From NCBI RefSeq assembly GCF_030915405.1, contig NZ_CP133262.1, positions 4,803,001 through 4,867,000 on the forward strand: a stretch of 64,000 nt of DNA. The letters are read 5' to 3'. The position numbers and the translations under genes are program-made. Below are positions 37,138 to 45,936 of the stretch, in pieces; positions within the stretch are counted from its first letter, which is position 1; every line of letters starts with the position of its first letter. The notes beneath the pieces are model-generated. The model was not told the origin of the DNA and did no database searches. It saw only the letters and a list, made by a program, of their open reading frames with translations. The stretch comes from Neobacillus nitrireducens (GTDB taxonomy: Bacteria; Bacillota; Bacilli; Bacillales; Cytobacillaceae).

Positions 37138-37243
37138 TTTATTAACGATATAGATTTTGCCTAAATGTCATAATTTTTAGGGTTTATTCATAGCTTGTAC
37201 AAAGGAAATAAAGTTTAACACGAAAGAAAAAAGGTGGTGGACG

Positions 37244-38146
37244 ATGTATATCATTGAAAATGCCAATCTCCTTAAAGACAAGCAATTGAAAACATGTTCC
37301 CTATTAATTTCTAAGAACCGCATTGCTAAAATTGATTCTCATTTTAGTCATTATCAGCTGATAAAAATGAATGCAGGTCCATATATAATGACCCCGACAT
37401 ATGTCCTTTTTAACTCAACAATTCCACAAATGAAATCCTTTCAAGAACTAAAAAAATGTCTAATCAAGGAATTTTTGATGAAAGGATGTACCACCTTATT
37501 TACCTATGTAAATGTTTCCTACGAAAATGAATTAACTACAAAAATTACCGCATTAAAAACAGCTCTCTTTAGCAGTCCGATTGACTATTTGATTGGGGTA
37601 AGAATACCCATTCACTTGATAACCCAGTCGTTTATTAGGAAATGTAAGAAAGAAAAAATACCAGCTATTTTTGTGGATCTGCAAAACGTCCATGAATTGG
37701 AAAAAATACCATGGGGCTGGATAAGAGAAGCTATGTTTCCATTTAATAGTCCGTTAATTCCAATAAATTCTTCCGTTCAGAAGAAGGAAGTGAAGAGTGT
37801 TTTGTCGAAATGGAATAGTATCATGAAAAGAGAAAACATCCCGGCTCTTTATGAGGAAATTGAAGAAAACCTCCCATTGACTATTCCTGTATTAAATAAA
37901 ATCGGCTTATACCCACAAAAAGCAAGTTTAATGAGTGGAACTGAGGTAAGTTATAATCTATACTCAAAAACAAATGAGATCATGAATATTGATGAATTGA
38001 ATTTATTTCATTATCATAGTAATAGACTCATGGTGACCGTCCACAAGGGGACGGTGGTACGTGCAGGGGAAAACGTGATATTTAAACCTGGAAATGGAGA
38101 ATTTGTTCGGGTGAGAACCCCCTCATTTTTTTCTCTGTCTATCTAG
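37244..38146 (+). CDS. Unrecognised protein, degenerate amidohydrolase-like
   Basis: 300 residues with no membrane segment or signal peptide. The N-terminus (MYIIENANLLKDKQL, then LLISKNRIAKI) and the C-terminal strand pair (VTVHKGTVVRAGENVIFKPG) look like the two halves of the beta-sandwich of amidohydrolase or dihydroorotase-type enzymes. The place of the HxH metal motif is PTYVLFNS (about 52-59), with no histidine; other metal ligands are not seen. I infer a non-catalytic descendant. RBS AAGGTGGTGG. It is 15-20 bases before ypiA and probably cotranscribed. B. subtilis has nothing here that I recall. Confidence 0.6.
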   Translation: MYIIENANLLKDKQLKTCSLLISKNRIAKIDSHFSHYQLIKMNAGPYIMTPTYVLFNSTIPQMKSFQELKKCLIKEFLMKGCTTLFTYVNVSYENELTTKITALKTALFSSPIDYLIGVRIPIHLITQSFIRKCKKEKIPAIFVDLQNVHELEKIPWGWIREAMFPFNSPLIPINSSVQKKEVKSVLSKWNSIMKRENIPALYEEIEENLPLTIPVLNKIGLYPQKASLMSGTEVSYNLYSKTNEIMNIDELNLFHYHSNRLMVTVHKGTVVRAGENVIFKPGNGEFVRVRTPSFFSLSI

Positions 38147-38167
38147 GAGAACGAGAGGTAAGTGTCA

Positions 38168-39433
38168 ATGGAAAGAGTTAATAAAATTATTAACATGTTA
38201 GAAAATGGCCAACATAAGGAAGCCTTAAATGAATATAATGAGGTATTACAAAGCGGAAAGCCAGATGAAAAATTCCTGCTGGGCGAAGAACTGTATCAAT
38301 ACGGTTTTCTGGATGAGGCTAAAGCATTAATTGAAAATTTACTTGTGATATTTCCTGAGGAAGGTGAGCTCCTTGTTCTGCTAGGTGAAATATTAGTTGA
38401 GGCCGGGGAGGATGAAGAAGCGATACTTGTTCTTGAAAGGATCTCAGAACATGACGCAAACTTTGGCCAATCATTACTATTGTTAGCAGATTTATATCAG
38501 GTTCAGGGATTATATGAGGTTTGTGAACGGAAGCTTCTAAAGGCAAAGGAGTTATTGCCGGATGAAGTAATCATAGATTTTGCATTAGGTGAACTTTACA
38601 GTGAACAAGGTGAAATAACCAAGGCGTTAGATGCATATGAAAAGGTTTTAAAAGAAGTAAATGAAATAGCAGGAGTAAATATTGACCAACGGATTGCAGA
38701 TCTCTTAAGTGCATCTGGAATGTTTGAGGAAGCCCTGGTCTATTACGATAAGGCAATAAATGAAAAACTAGAAATTAACACATTATTCGGATACGCATTT
38801 ACAGCATTGCAGGCCGGGTATAATCGAACTGCCATAGAAAAGTTTATTGAATTAAAAGAGCTTGACCCTGAATATCATTCACTTTATTTACATCTTGCGC
38901 TAGCTTATGAACGGGAGGAAGAGCTTGAGAATAGTTTACTCACCATTCAAGAAGGCATAAAACAAGATGAATTTAATAAAGACTTATTTTACTTTGGCGG
39001 GAAAATTGCCATTAAATTAGGGAAAGTGGAGGAAGGAGAAAAGTATTTTCGTGAGGCACTTGCCCTTGATCCGGGATTTGCAGAAGCGGCACTAACATTA
39101 AATAAGCTCTTTTTTCTCCAAGAAAGATATGAGGATATCATTGAGTTAATTTCCGAGCTTGATATTAAGGAAGATGAAGAACCGCAGCTTTTATGGGATT
39201 CTGCACGTAGCTTTCAAAAGTTAGAGGAATTTTCTTACGCATTAGACAAATATGAAAGTGCATATACTTTTTTTAAGAAAAATGAAACTTTTTTAAATGA
39301 TTACGGTTATTTTTTGATTGAAGAAGGAAAAACCGACCAAGCCGCCGAAATTTTTAAACAACTACTTATTGAAGATCCAACAAACGTCGAGTATTTGGAT
39401 TTACTTGAACGTCTTACAGGGTTGAAAAATTAA
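38168..39433 (+). CDS. ypiA: YpiA, TPR-repeat protein
   Basis: 421 residues from the ATG at 38168 ([15 protein letters not shown]); GAGAGGT upstream fits this better than the GTG at 38162. It is a chain of about ten TPR-type helix pairs (for example [39 protein letters not shown]), all acidic. No enzyme motif. It corresponds to B. subtilis ypiA, which sits between aroA and ypiB. It is presumably a scaffold; partners are unknown. Confidence 0.88.
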   Translation: MERVNKIINMLENGQHKEALNEYNEVLQSGKPDEKFLLGEELYQYGFLDEAKALIENLLVIFPEEGELLVLLGEILVEAGEDEEAILVLERISEHDANFGQSLLLLADLYQVQGLYEVCERKLLKAKELLPDEVIIDFALGELYSEQGEITKALDAYEKVLKEVNEIAGVNIDQRIADLLSASGMFEEALVYYDKAINEKLEINTLFGYAFTALQAGYNRTAIEKFIELKELDPEYHSLYLHLALAYEREEELENSLLTIQEGIKQDEFNKDLFYFGGKIAIKLGKVEEGEKYFREALALDPGFAEAALTLNKLFFLQERYEDIIELISELDIKEDEEPQLLWDSARSFQKLEEFSYALDKYESAYTFFKKNETFLNDYGYFLIEEGKTDQAAEIFKQLLIEDPTNVEYLDLLERLTGLKN

Positions 39434-39465
39434 AAAAGCTGATTCTGCAGAGGAGGGAAACTACC

Positions 39466-40032
39466 ATGGCAACCCCTGTTTCTGTCAACGAGAAGAAGGA
39501 CTTTATTCGCTGGTTTCTAAATCATTACCAATTAAAGAGAAGAGAATGTGTCTGGATCCTCAACTATCTAATGAGCCACGATCAACTAATGGAAAAGGTT
39601 CATTTTGTTGAGCAAGCACAGTATTGTCCGAGAGGTTTAATTATGTCTACACATTGCGTTGATAAAGTGCCATTTCGTTTTTATAAAGAAAATGTGATGA
39701 CCACGGACGCAGAAAAGTCCTTTCATGATATTCGGTTAAATCGAGACGAGGATATTTTTATCCAATTAAACTTTCATGCTGCCAATCAAGCACACCAGTA
39801 TGCTGCGGTTCTAGAAGAAAATTTATACGTTCCAAAACATTTGCAAGTGAATGAAAAAGATGGCATCGTTGCAGAACAATTGTTGCAGCACAGCATTGAT
39901 CACTTTCAACGTGAAAAAATTCTTCAGTTGATTGATGAGGCATTAGATAAACAGGATCGAACAGAATTCCTAGCATTAACACAAAAATTAAATACACTGA
40001 AAACCTTTGAAGAAAAAGGAAGTTTGCGATAA
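39466..40032 (+). CDS. ypiB: YpiB, UPF0302 family protein
   Basis: 188 residues. Cytosolic, rich in basic and aromatic residues, with motif [23 protein letters not shown] near residues 25-47. B. subtilis YpiB is linked to the qcr (bc complex) genes; together with YpiF it influences stability or expression of the Rieske subunit. The qcr operon lies close by, which fits. RBS GAGGAGGGAAAC. A terminator and an intergenic repeat follow. Confidence 0.85.
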   Translation: MATPVSVNEKKDFIRWFLNHYQLKRRECVWILNYLMSHDQLMEKVHFVEQAQYCPRGLIMSTHCVDKVPFRFYKENVMTTDAEKSFHDIRLNRDEDIFIQLNFHAANQAHQYAAVLEENLYVPKHLQVNEKDGIVAEQLLQHSIDHFQREKILQLIDEALDKQDRTEFLALTQKLNTLKTFEEKGSLR

Positions 40033-40054
40033 GCAGCTTCCTTTTGTTTTTTTT
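40014..40054 (+). terminator. Terminator after ypiB
   Basis: AAAAGGAAG (40014-40022), 14-base loop including the stop codon, CTTCCTTTT (40037-40045), then T-rich. Confidence 0.7.
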
Positions 40055-40076
40055 AATAAATTTCGACTTTGAAAAT

Positions 40077-40232
40077 TGTCCAGCTCCAGCCCCCTAGCGG
40101 CTAGTGTCCTTCGCTCTCCGCCCTACGATAAGTCAACATCGAATCGCTACGCTCTTCGTGTTTCCTTTATCTCAGTTGGAGCGCTCCAGGCCATACGCCG
40201 CTGAACAGGGCGCTTGCGCTTTTCTTTTTTTT
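40077..40232. repeat. Dispersed intergenic palindromic repeat, about 150 bp
   Basis: A GC-rich island in AT-rich surroundings, beginning near TGTCCAGCTCCAGCCCCC and ending GGGCGCTTGCGCTTTTCTT. Internal pairs: GATAA...TTATC and ACATCGAA...TTCG-TGT around 40127-40171, giving a cruciform or stem. It has no coding potential. Elements of this look (start GTCTAGCTCCAGC, end GCGCTTGCGCTTTTC) are scattered in many Bacillus and Geobacillus genomes; I recall this as general knowledge. No full second copy exists in the window. Confidence 0.65.
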
Positions 40233-40255
40233 TAAATATTCCTCTTTATCTTTTA

Positions 40256-40283
40256 TTGTTTACGGAGAAAATGATATTATATT
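40256..40283 (+). promoter_or_regulatory. SigmaA promoter for ypiF
   Basis: TTGTTT (40256-40261), 16 bases, TATATT (40278-40283), about 30 bases before ypiF. Confidence 0.5.
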
Positions 40284-40313
40284 AGTAGTGAAATTAAAGG
40301 TTGGTGCAATGAT

Positions 40314-40778
40314 ATGAAGTGGACACCTCAAGATATTGAGACGTATTTAAATGCCAAAGAGTATGTAGACACTGCTGTGATTCCGTTATTTTCAGTTTCT
40401 ATTGGGGAGGAAATGAAGCAGTCAGCGGCAGCAGCTGAGTTTATTAATTTGTTAACAGGGTATTTAGAGAGGCAATTTACGGGAAGATTATTACTATTCC
40501 CGCCATTTACATATCTAAATTCCAAAAATGGCGATAGAACCTTAAGTGATTTGAAAGATTGGGAAGCTAGCCTAGTAAAGGGGGAGATTCATCACATTTT
40601 TTACATAACTTCAGACATTGATTGGAGAGATCGTGAAAAAGAACTAAAAGGAACGTTAATTTGGCTTCCGGCTATTCCGCTTGAGCATATGAACGATTCT
40701 CAAAAAGTGGCGATTATTGATAGTCAAGTAAAGCAACTCCTTGGTCTGTTTACGCAAAAATGGCATGAAAATGTGTAA
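40314..40778 (+). CDS. ypiF: YpiF, DUF2487 protein
   Basis: 154 residues (about 148 in B. subtilis). Cytosolic; N-terminus MKWTPQDIETYLNAKEYVDTAV, motif GRLLLFPPFTYL (about 57). It precedes qcrA by about 140 bases and has its own promoter upstream. DUF2487 proteins are known in bacilli at this location; the biochemical role is not established, although a link to the bc complex is proposed. Confidence 0.85.
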   Translation: MKWTPQDIETYLNAKEYVDTAVIPLFSVSIGEEMKQSAAAAEFINLLTGYLERQFTGRLLLFPPFTYLNSKNGDRTLSDLKDWEASLVKGEIHHIFYITSDIDWRDREKELKGTLIWLPAIPLEHMNDSQKVAIIDSQVKQLLGLFTQKWHENV

Positions 40779-40815
40779 AACCGTCTAGAAATCATGTTTT
40801 TAAAATAGTATGATA

Positions 40816-40844
40816 TTGACCTAACTTGAAGATTGATATATCAT
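40816..40844 (+). promoter_or_regulatory. SigmaA promoter of qcrABC
   Basis: TTGACC (40816-40821), 17 bases, TATCAT (40839-40844), about 75 bases before qcrA. Close to consensus. A CcpA or other repressor site was looked for and not recognised. Confidence 0.6.
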
Positions 40845-40918
40845 TGTTATGTCCTAGTTTTATATGTGTTTAATTTATGTCCGTTGGACTTAACTTCGTG
40901 AATAGAGGGGGGATAAGC

Positions 40919-41425
40919 ATGAGTAAGCAACGCGTTTCAAGACGTCAATTTTTAAGCTATACATTAACAGGGGTAGGCGGATTCATGGCAGCCGGAATGT
41001 TAATGCCAATGGTACGTTTTGCAGTTGATCCTGTTTTAAAGGCTGAAGAAGGCGGTGATTTTGTTGCTACAAAGCAAAAGGTTGCTGATTTAACAAAAGA
41101 TCCGGTTAAAGTTGATTTTACCTTTAAACAAAAGGATGCCTGGTATGAGTCAGAAGTAACGAATATTGCCTGGGTTTATAAGGATGATGCGGGTAAAATT
41201 GTAGCCCTTTCGCCTACTTGTAAACATTTAGGCTGTACGGTTAACTGGAATACTGACAAGGAACATCCGGGTCAATTCTTCTGTCCGTGCCATTATGGTC
41301 GCTACGAGAAAAATGGGCAGAACATTGCAGGAACACCACCATTAGCACCACTTGATGTATATCCATTCAAGGAAAAAGATGGTTATCTTTATCTTGGTAA
41401 AGCTAAACCACGGAAGGAGGCGTAA
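40919..41425 (+). CDS. qcrA: Menaquinol:cytochrome c reductase Rieske iron-sulfur subunit
   Basis: 168 residues from ATG 40919 behind GGGGGGAT; an earlier in-frame start adds 14 non-conserved residues. A twin-arginine-like anchor SRRQFLSYTLTGVGG (5-19) precedes a membrane helix. The 2Fe-2S sites are CKHLGC (about 101-106) and CPCHYGRYE (about 121-129). It passes electrons from menaquinol to the cytochrome subunit on the outer face of the membrane. Confidence 0.97.
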   Translation: MSKQRVSRRQFLSYTLTGVGGFMAAGMLMPMVRFAVDPVLKAEEGGDFVATKQKVADLTKDPVKVDFTFKQKDAWYESEVTNIAWVYKDDAGKIVALSPTCKHLGCTVNWNTDKEHPGQFFCPCHYGRYEKNGQNIAGTPPLAPLDVYPFKEKDGYLYLGKAKPRKEA

Positions 41426-41427
41426 CT

Positions 41428-42102
41428 ATGTTAAACAAAATTTACGACTGGGTAGATGAACGTTTAGATATTACGCCTTTGTGGCGCGATATCGCAGACC
41501 ATGAAGTACCTGAGCATGTTAATCCGGCGCATCACTTTTCAGCGTTTGTGTATTGCTTTGGAGGTCTTACATTCTTCGTAACTGTAATTCAAATTCTCTC
41601 AGGTATGTTTCTAACCATGTACTATGTACCTGATATTAAGAATGCTTGGGAATCTGTGTATTATCTTCAAAATGAAGTTGCATTTGGACAAATTGTACGT
41701 GGAATGCATCACTGGGGTGCAAGTTTAGTACTTGTTATGATGTTCTTACATACACTACGCGTCTTTTTCCAAGGTGCCTACAAAAAACCTCGTGAATTGA
41801 ATTGGGTCGTCGGAGTTCTTATTTTCTTCGTTATGCTAGGTTTAGGTTTTACGGGATACTTATTACCATGGGATATGAAAGCGTTATTTGCAACAAAAGT
41901 AGGTCTACAGATTGCCGAAGCAACGCCATTTATTGGTACTCAGGTTAAAGTATTGCTAGCAGGACATGAACATATTGTTGGTGCACAAACATTAACCCGT
42001 TTCTTCGCAATCCATGTGTTCTTCCTACCAGGTGCATTGCTTGGTTTAATGGGAGCTCACTTCATAATGATCCGTAAACAAGGTATTTCCGGACCACTAT
42101 AA
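41428..42102 (+). CDS. qcrB: Menaquinol:cytochrome c reductase cytochrome b6 subunit
   Basis: 224 residues, four membrane helices. Heme ligands are expected at HHWGASL (about 95) and at the pairs in HTLRVFFQG (about 109) and HVFFLPG near the C-terminus (about 196). The size is that of the cyt b6 type split b-subunit found in Bacillus. It lies two bases after qcrA. The protein carries the two b hemes and the quinol site. Confidence 0.96.
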   Translation: MLNKIYDWVDERLDITPLWRDIADHEVPEHVNPAHHFSAFVYCFGGLTFFVTVIQILSGMFLTMYYVPDIKNAWESVYYLQNEVAFGQIVRGMHHWGASLVLVMMFLHTLRVFFQGAYKKPRELNWVVGVLIFFVMLGLGFTGYLLPWDMKALFATKVGLQIAEATPFIGTQVKVLLAGHEHIVGAQTLTRFFAIHVFFLPGALLGLMGAHFIMIRKQGISGPL

Positions 42103-42166
42103 AAAACGGCTTTATATAATAATCGAAGTTTTCTGCTAACTACGGAAAAAGGAGGGGGATTGTTCG

Positions 42167-42940
42167 ATGCATCGCGGTAAAGGATTAAAGTTCGTTGGTG
42201 ATTCACGTGTTTTAGCGCCTTCTGAACGAAAAAAAATGATTCCGAAAGATTACTCTGAATACCCTGGTAAAACAGAGGCGTTCTGGCCTAACTTCCTTTT
42301 GAAAGAATGGATGATAGGAGCTGTATTTCTTGTCGGCTTTTTATGTTTAACAGTTGCCCATCCGGCCCCGCTTGAAAGGATAGCGGACCCAACCGATACT
42401 GGGTACATTCCATTACCAGACTGGTATTTCTTATTTTTGTATCAATTATTGAAATACACTTACGCATCTGGTCCTTACACTGTAATCGGAGCAATGATCA
42501 TACCAGGACTTGCTTTTGGAGGGTTATTATTAGCTCCGTTCCTGGATAATGGTCCGGAACGCCGTGCAATGAAGCGCCCGGTTGCAACTGGAGCTATGCT
42601 TTTGGCATTAGCAGCCACCGTATATTTAACTTATCAATCTGTTGCGACACATGACTGGGCAGCTGCTGAACGCCAAGGTAAAATTGTTGCGAAGGTAGAT
42701 ATTGATAAATCAAGTCCAGGCTATAAAATAGCTAGTGCCAATACATGTCTTACCTGTCATGGTGAAAACCTTTCAGGCGGTGCCGGTGCACCCGCACTAG
42801 TTGGTACAGGCCTAAAACCAGAGGAAATTGCTAAGATTGCCAAAGAGGGTAAAGGCGGTAAAATGCCAGCCGGAATCTTCAAAGGGACAGACGAAGAACT
42901 TAAAACACTATCTGAATTTATCTCAGGCCTTGGTAAGTAA
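42167..42940 (+). CDS. qcrC: Menaquinol:cytochrome c reductase cytochrome b/c subunit
   Basis: 257 residues. N-terminal part is subunit IV-like with three helices (PEWY-equivalent PLPDWYFLFLYQLLK, about 83-97), and the C-terminal part is a c-type heme domain with CLTCHGENL (CxxCH, about 193) and an MPAGI methionine ligand region (about 228). It is the Bacillus-type fusion of subunit IV with cytochrome c. The start is 64 bases after qcrB, with GGAGGGGG. A terminator follows. Confidence 0.96.
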   Translation: MHRGKGLKFVGDSRVLAPSERKKMIPKDYSEYPGKTEAFWPNFLLKEWMIGAVFLVGFLCLTVAHPAPLERIADPTDTGYIPLPDWYFLFLYQLLKYTYASGPYTVIGAMIIPGLAFGGLLLAPFLDNGPERRAMKRPVATGAMLLALAATVYLTYQSVATHDWAAAERQGKIVAKVDIDKSSPGYKIASANTCLTCHGENLSGGAGAPALVGTGLKPEEIAKIAKEGKGGKMPAGIFKGTDEELKTLSEFISGLGK

Positions 42941-42954
42941 TAAACGAAATATTG

Positions 42955-42984
42955 AAAAGCTGACGGGGATCGTCAGCTTTTTTC
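42955..42984 (+). terminator. Terminator after qcrC
   Basis: AAAAGCTGACG (42955-42965), loop, CGTCAGCTTTT (42971-42981), more T. Confidence 0.88.
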
Positions 42985-43023
42985 TTCATGGAAAACTATT
43001 ATGTTTATGAAAGGGGAGTATAC

Positions 43024-43617
43024 GTGCGTTGGATTTATCCTCTCTTGGCTCATCGGTCAATTTTGATGCTGTTATTAGTTGTTAATATATTCGGAACCAT
43101 CTATGGATACTATTGGTATGGTTGGCAGCTAAAGGAGACACCAGCTATTTTCCTTCCGTTTGTCCCTGACAGCCCAACAGCTAGTTTATTTTTTGTATTT
43201 GTGCTGATTGCCTTCCTATTGCGGAAAAATTGGCCTTTAATTGAGGCACTTGCTGTGGTAACACTTTTTAAATATGGAATTTGGGCAGTGGTAATGAACT
43301 TACTTGTCTATTTTGTCCAAGGAGAGCTAGATTCGGCTGGTTATATGTTAATCTTGTCCCATTTTGCCATGGCTGTTCAAGGTATTCTTTTTGCACCATT
43401 TTATCGATTTAAATGGTGGCACTTAATTGTAACAGCTATTTGGACATTACATAATGACGTAATTGATTATGTGTTTTTCATGTTGCCGAGCTATTCCATG
43501 CTAGATCGCTACACACCACAAATCGGCTATTTCACATTCTGGCTTTCGATTCTTTCCATTGGTATTGCCTATTATTTTTCAATTCGGCCTAATCGTTTCA
43601 AACTTGAAATAAAATAA
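43024..43617 (+). CDS. ypjA: YpjA, DUF1405 membrane protein
   Basis: 197 residues from the GTG at 43024 (MRWIYPLLAHRSILM), preceded by AAGGGGAG; an ATG at 42988 lies inside the qcrC terminator zone. Five to six transmembrane helices. Motif FGTIYGYYWY (about 24) and DVIDYVFFMLP (about 142) are typical of DUF1405. Function unknown; it follows the qcr operon as in B. subtilis. Confidence 0.85.
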   Translation: MRWIYPLLAHRSILMLLLVVNIFGTIYGYYWYGWQLKETPAIFLPFVPDSPTASLFFVFVLIAFLLRKNWPLIEALAVVTLFKYGIWAVVMNLLVYFVQGELDSAGYMLILSHFAMAVQGILFAPFYRFKWWHLIVTAIWTLHNDVIDYVFFMLPSYSMLDRYTPQIGYFTFWLSILSIGIAYYFSIRPNRFKLEIK

Positions 43618-43683
43618 TCTTAGATGGTCTAACCTTGTCCATCCCTACATACATTTTATTAGTAATGAAAGGGGGGACAAGGA

Positions 43684-44478
43684 TTGAAAAACAAATGGAT
43701 ATTTTTCTTTGCAATGATCATAATGCTAACTCCCATATCTGTTAATGCTGAACAACAATCGCCAATGGAGAAGCTTGATGATATCTCAGATGAAGCTCTC
43801 CAAATGGTAAAGTTTCATAGATATGATGATGCAAAAAGACTGCTGGATTATTTTACTGACCAGTTCACGAGCATTACCGGTAATGAACAGCCCTTAACAA
43901 TGGATGAGGTGAGAATAATAAATACCTCCCATGATGAAGCAATGGAAGCAGCGGTTAGTTCCAACATGAAATATGAGGAACGAATAAATAAATTAGTCAA
44001 ATTTCGCCTTGTCATTGATGCCATTGCAACAAATCATCAACCATTGTGGGTTGAAATGGAAGATCAAATTATGACGGCATTTCATCAAGCAAAAGATGCT
44101 GCCATTAAGGGTGATTCCGGTCATTTTCATTCAAATTTTAATTCCTTTTTATCCTTATATAATGTAATCTATCCTAGTATGAAAATTGATGTGTCCGTAG
44201 AAAATGTTCAAAAATTAGACGCACGGATTGATTTTATTAATGAATATCGTTCCCAAGTGGTAAATGATTCAAAAAGTCAACAGGAATTGGATAAACTTGA
44301 TTCTGATTTAGCTAATCTATTCTCTAACATGGAGGAGGATGAGGCGGATCCAAACATTTGGTGGGTTATTATCTCGACGGGAAGTATAATCATTATGACC
44401 TTGTCCTACGTTGGCTGGAGAAAATATCAAGGTGATAAGAACTTGGAAAAAGACCGTTCAAGAGACAAAAAAGATTGA
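43684..44478 (+). CDS. ypjB: YpjB, sporulation-associated membrane protein
   Basis: 264 residues from a TTG behind GGGGGG. A signal peptide or anchor (1-22) precedes a helical extracytoplasmic domain (25-215), and a second hydrophobic helix (about 222-243, IWWVIISTGSIIIMTLSYVG) places a basic tail inside. It fits the B. subtilis sporulation protein YpjB by position and layout. Mechanism unknown. Confidence 0.82.
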   Translation: MKNKWIFFFAMIIMLTPISVNAEQQSPMEKLDDISDEALQMVKFHRYDDAKRLLDYFTDQFTSITGNEQPLTMDEVRIINTSHDEAMEAAVSSNMKYEERINKLVKFRLVIDAIATNHQPLWVEMEDQIMTAFHQAKDAAIKGDSGHFHSNFNSFLSLYNVIYPSMKIDVSVENVQKLDARIDFINEYRSQVVNDSKSQQELDKLDSDLANLFSNMEEDEADPNIWWVIISTGSIIIMTLSYVGWRKYQGDKNLEKDRSRDKKD

Positions 44479-44480
44479 AT

Positions 44481-44516
44481 AGAACAAAAAGAGCAATGTC
44501 CAATGCGGACATTGCT
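44481..44516. terminator. Terminator between ypjB and ypjC
   Basis: AGCAATGTCC (44492-44501), loop AATGC, GGACATTGCT (44507-44516). The T-run is best on the minus strand (CTTTTTG), so it mainly ends ypjC, with weaker use for ypjB. Confidence 0.8.
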
Positions 44517-44519
44517 TCA

Positions 44520-45391
44520 TTAGTCTATTAACGGCATTTTATTCTCATCCAATGTGAAACCTTCTCCATGGACGTCATGGACAATCGTGATAGAAACAAA
44601 TGCATGGGGGTCTACTGAAGTTATGACATTTTTTAAACGGACAATTTCATTTTTAGCGACAACACAATATAAGACATCACGCTCACTTTTAGTGTATGAG
44701 CCATATCCTCTTAAGGCCGTTACTCCTCGGTCCATTTCTTCCATGATCTTAGTGGCAATTTGTTCGTTCCTTTCCGAAATGATCATCGCTCCACGTGCTG
44801 AATAAGCACCCTCTAAAATGAAGTCAATGACTCTCGCACCAATAAACACAGCTACTAGTGTATACATGGCCTGTTTATAATTTAAGTATGTAACCAAAGA
44901 TAAGGCAATTACACACGCATCAAACATGAACATTGTTTTCCCCATATTCCAGCCTGCATATTTTTGAACAAGTCTGGCGATAATATCGACTCCTCCAGTT
45001 GTTCCTCCAAAGCGGAAGATCACTCCCAAACCAATCCCTGTAAGAACTCCGGCAAATAATGCGGCCAATGTTAAATCACTTTGTAGTGGCATATCAATTG
45101 AATAGCGTTGAAATATCCATAAAAAAATCGATACACCGACTGTTCCTATTATTGTATATAAAAAAGTATTTCGTCCTAATAATTTCCATCCAATAAAAAA
45201 AGAGGAATATTTAAAAATAAATTCGTATAGGATGGATCCCATTTGAACAAGAAATAAAATAGGAGTGCGATACCTGTAAATCCGCCTTCTGCCAGTTTGT
45301 TTTGCATATTAAAATTGACTAGGCCAAACGACATAATTGCGGCTCCTATTAGGATAAATAATATGTTTTTAACCTTAAGACCATGTAACAT
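44520..45391 (-). pseudogene. ypjC: ypjC (YitT/DUF161-DUF2179 membrane protein), one-base frameshift
   Basis: Two overlapping minus-strand frames give one YitT-family protein. Frame one, starting at 45391 (MLHGLKVKNILFILIG, behind GGGGGAT), runs 71 codons and ends ...NIPLFLLDGNY with a stop at 45176. Frame two continues to 44520 with IGWKLLGRNTFLYTIIGTVG and a DUF2179 C-terminus. Adding one T to the 7-base A/T run at 45195-45201 would restore NIPLFFIGWKLLGR, giving about 290 residues, the family size. A complete promoter precedes it (see next entry). It could be a sequencing error. Confidence 0.85.
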
Positions 45392-45435
45392 TAATAATCC
45401 CCCTCTACCATAAATTCTCTTATATGGCGGCTTTT

Positions 45436-45464
45436 ATTATATCGAATTAAAAATGATAGAGCAA
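45436..45464 (-). promoter_or_regulatory. SigmaA promoter for ypjC
   Basis: On the minus strand TTGCTC (45459-45464), 17 bases, TATAAT (45436-45441). Perfect -10. Confidence 0.6.
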
Positions 45465-45501
45465 TCAGTAGTTAAAAAGAGCAGGTTATTTGTGAAAATA
45501 T

Positions 45502-45530
45502 TTGTAAATCATCGTTAATTTAGCTAACAT
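45502..45530 (+). promoter_or_regulatory. SigmaA promoter of the ypjD-dapB operon
   Basis: TTGTAA (45502-45507), 17 bases, TAACAT (45525-45530), about 55 bases before ypjD. Confidence 0.55.
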
Positions 45531-45586
45531 AAACATTGGATAAAGATATGAATATAATGATCAGTCTGATTAATGAGGTGAAATCC

Positions 45587-45931
45587 ATGTCCAAAGAAAA
45601 GACGATGAATGACCTTCAACATGAAGTGGATTTGTACATTAGTCAATTTAAAGAGGGTTATTTCAGTCCGCTGGCAATGCTTGCAAGACTTACAGAGGAA
45701 CTAGGGGAATTTGCTCGAGAAATAAACCATTATTATGGAGAGAAACCCAAAAAAACTAGTGAAACTGAAAAAGCAATTGAGGAAGAACTTGGTGATCTTT
45801 TATTTGTTTTAATTTGTTTTGCAAACTCTTTAAATATCAGCTTAGAAGATGCACATGATTATGTAATGGAAAAATTTAAGACTAGGGACAAAAATCGTTG
45901 GACAAGAATTAATGATGAAAAAATGGAGTGA
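45587..45931 (+). CDS. ypjD: YpjD, MazG-like nucleotide pyrophosphohydrolase
   Basis: 114 residues from ATG 45587 ([15 protein letters not shown]) with GAGGTGAAATCC; the in-frame ATG at 45536 adds a non-conserved leader. MazG signature [20 protein letters not shown] (about 33) and [18 protein letters not shown] (about 66), whose Glu and Asp residues bind magnesium. It hydrolyses some nucleoside triphosphates, substrate not known. It heads the run to bshA and cca; its stop is 5 bases before dapB. Confidence 0.9.
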   Translation: MSKEKTMNDLQHEVDLYISQFKEGYFSPLAMLARLTEELGEFAREINHYYGEKPKKTSETEKAIEEELGDLLFVLICFANSLNISLEDAHDYVMEKFKTRDKNRWTRINDEKME

Positions 45932-45936
45932 GGATT

